Position numbers and translations under genes: made by a program | Notes under the pieces: generated by a model | The model's input: only the letters and a program-made list of their open reading frames with translations | Told to the model about the DNA's origin: nothing | Databases searched by the model: none | Assembly: GCA_902775975.1 (NCBI GenBank) | Contig: CACYOC010000004.1 | Location: forward strand, 27,697-91,696 | Direction of reading: 5' to 3' | Source: an uncultured Bacteroidales bacterium | Lineage (GTDB): Bacteria > Bacteroidota > Bacteroidia > Bacteroidales > Bacteroidaceae | Length of the DNA stretch: 64,000 nucleotides | Part shown: positions 63,678 to 64,000 of the stretch, one piece after another | How positions within the stretch are numbered: position 1 is the stretch's first letter | How the letters are laid out: every line of letters begins with the position of its first letter

Positions 63678-63860
63678 ATGAATAAGAAAGCATACCAGCA
63701 GCCACGGCTGCACACAGTGGAAATTCACATCGATAGCCTCCTTCAGAACGCCAGTCCTGTCGAACGACTCGAAAGTGGCGGTGTATTAAATTCTGAGATC
63801 AAACCTGGCAGCGGTCCTGCCCGTGGCCGCTATTACGAAAGCGACTGGGACGAAGATTAA
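63678..63860 (+). CDS. Small acidic-tailed protein, copy 2
   Basis: The 60-residue protein (MNKKAYQQPRLHTVEIHIDS, LLQNASPVERLESGG, ending YYESDWDED) shares with the 44-residue protein at 46899 the KK-x-Y-x-x-P start, a short hydrophobic stretch with LL/ML and S, and an acidic end. It has no export signal. Many Prevotella genomes carry such short genes after surface-protein genes; the function is unknown, and a role as peptide precursor or assembly factor is speculation. It is the last gene before a strong terminator. Confidence 0.75.
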   Translation: MNKKAYQQPRLHTVEIHIDSLLQNASPVERLESGGVLNSEIKPGSGPARGRYYESDWDED

Positions 63861-63943
63861 GAATAAAAAAATAAAAGAATTAAAAAGAACCGCAGGGACG
63901 GGTACCTGTTCCGCGTCCTGCTAAACAGCAAAATAACCTATCG

Positions 63944-63981
63944 GCCTCACTGCCCTGGAACGGGCGGTGGGGCTTTTTTTT
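63944..63981 (+). terminator. Strong intrinsic terminator at end of surface cluster
   Basis: GCCTCACTGCCC pairs with GGGCGGTGGGGC (12 bp, two wobbles) around TGGAAC and is followed by eight T. The stretch 63861-63943 shows no further gene. Confidence 0.92.
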
Positions 63982-64000
63982 ATGTCTAACATTTTAAATA

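Overview
The window looks like a chromosome segment of a gut or rumen Prevotella-type member of the Bacteroidota. Supporting signs are TAnnTTTG promoter elements with an upstream TTTG/TTG in front of several genes, few Shine-Dalgarno sites, an HU-HIG DNA-binding protein, fimbrillin-like lipoproteins, exported proteins ending in a G-[IL]-Y-I-x(4)-V-V-[VI]-K tail (T9SS-style sorting signal) and the DUF3822-rsmD pair. The genus is inferred, not shown.

Layout. (1) 1-7004: a housekeeping edge with DUF3822 and rsmD on the plus strand, then a minus-strand run lptB-mlaE-mlaF-dnaG-cls. (2) 7155-24468: a plus-strand glycan-degradation cluster with an esterase, GH95 fucosidase, GH140-like enzyme, HU-like protein, a GH78-sialidase-like fusion, a large GH67/GH20-like enzyme and a propeller-GH2-malectin fusion. 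The mix of predicted fucosidase, rhamnosidase, apiosidase-like and esterase activities points to a complex plant polysaccharide such as pectin; no SusC/SusD pair or regulator lies in the window. (3) 24472-29253: minus-strand CotH protein, a lysine-rich exported protein, a lipoprotein and an OmpA-type porin. (4) 29405-42927: minus-strand housekeeping genes mutL, OstA-like, two SurA-like PPIases, guaB, recQ, clpX, clpP and tig. (5) 43189-45627: small membrane proteins, a toxin-antitoxin remnant and a membrane-anchored AraC regulator. (6) 45912-63860: a surface-protein cluster with a fimbrillin-like lipoprotein, a 3899-residue protein, a lipoprotein, a 1309-residue GLUG protein and two small acidic-tailed proteins.

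The most unusual content is repetitive. The glycosidase genes carry at least a dozen short in-frame hairpins whose stem sequences differ between copies but remain self-complementary around a TTCAC/TTCTC-like loop. Several are expanded into tandem arrays of 18, 21, 33 or 60 bp, all multiples of three. A separate family of degenerate 7-bp tandem repeats (roughly CAYYYHW) lies both between genes and inside reading frames, including eleven copies filling the gap just upstream of dnaG and seven copies inside dnaG. A perfect 12-bp hairpin at 59601-59631 has the geometry of a tRNA acceptor/T-arm minihelix without the rest of a tRNA. Everything here was read by eye; family names come from motif recognition, not searches.
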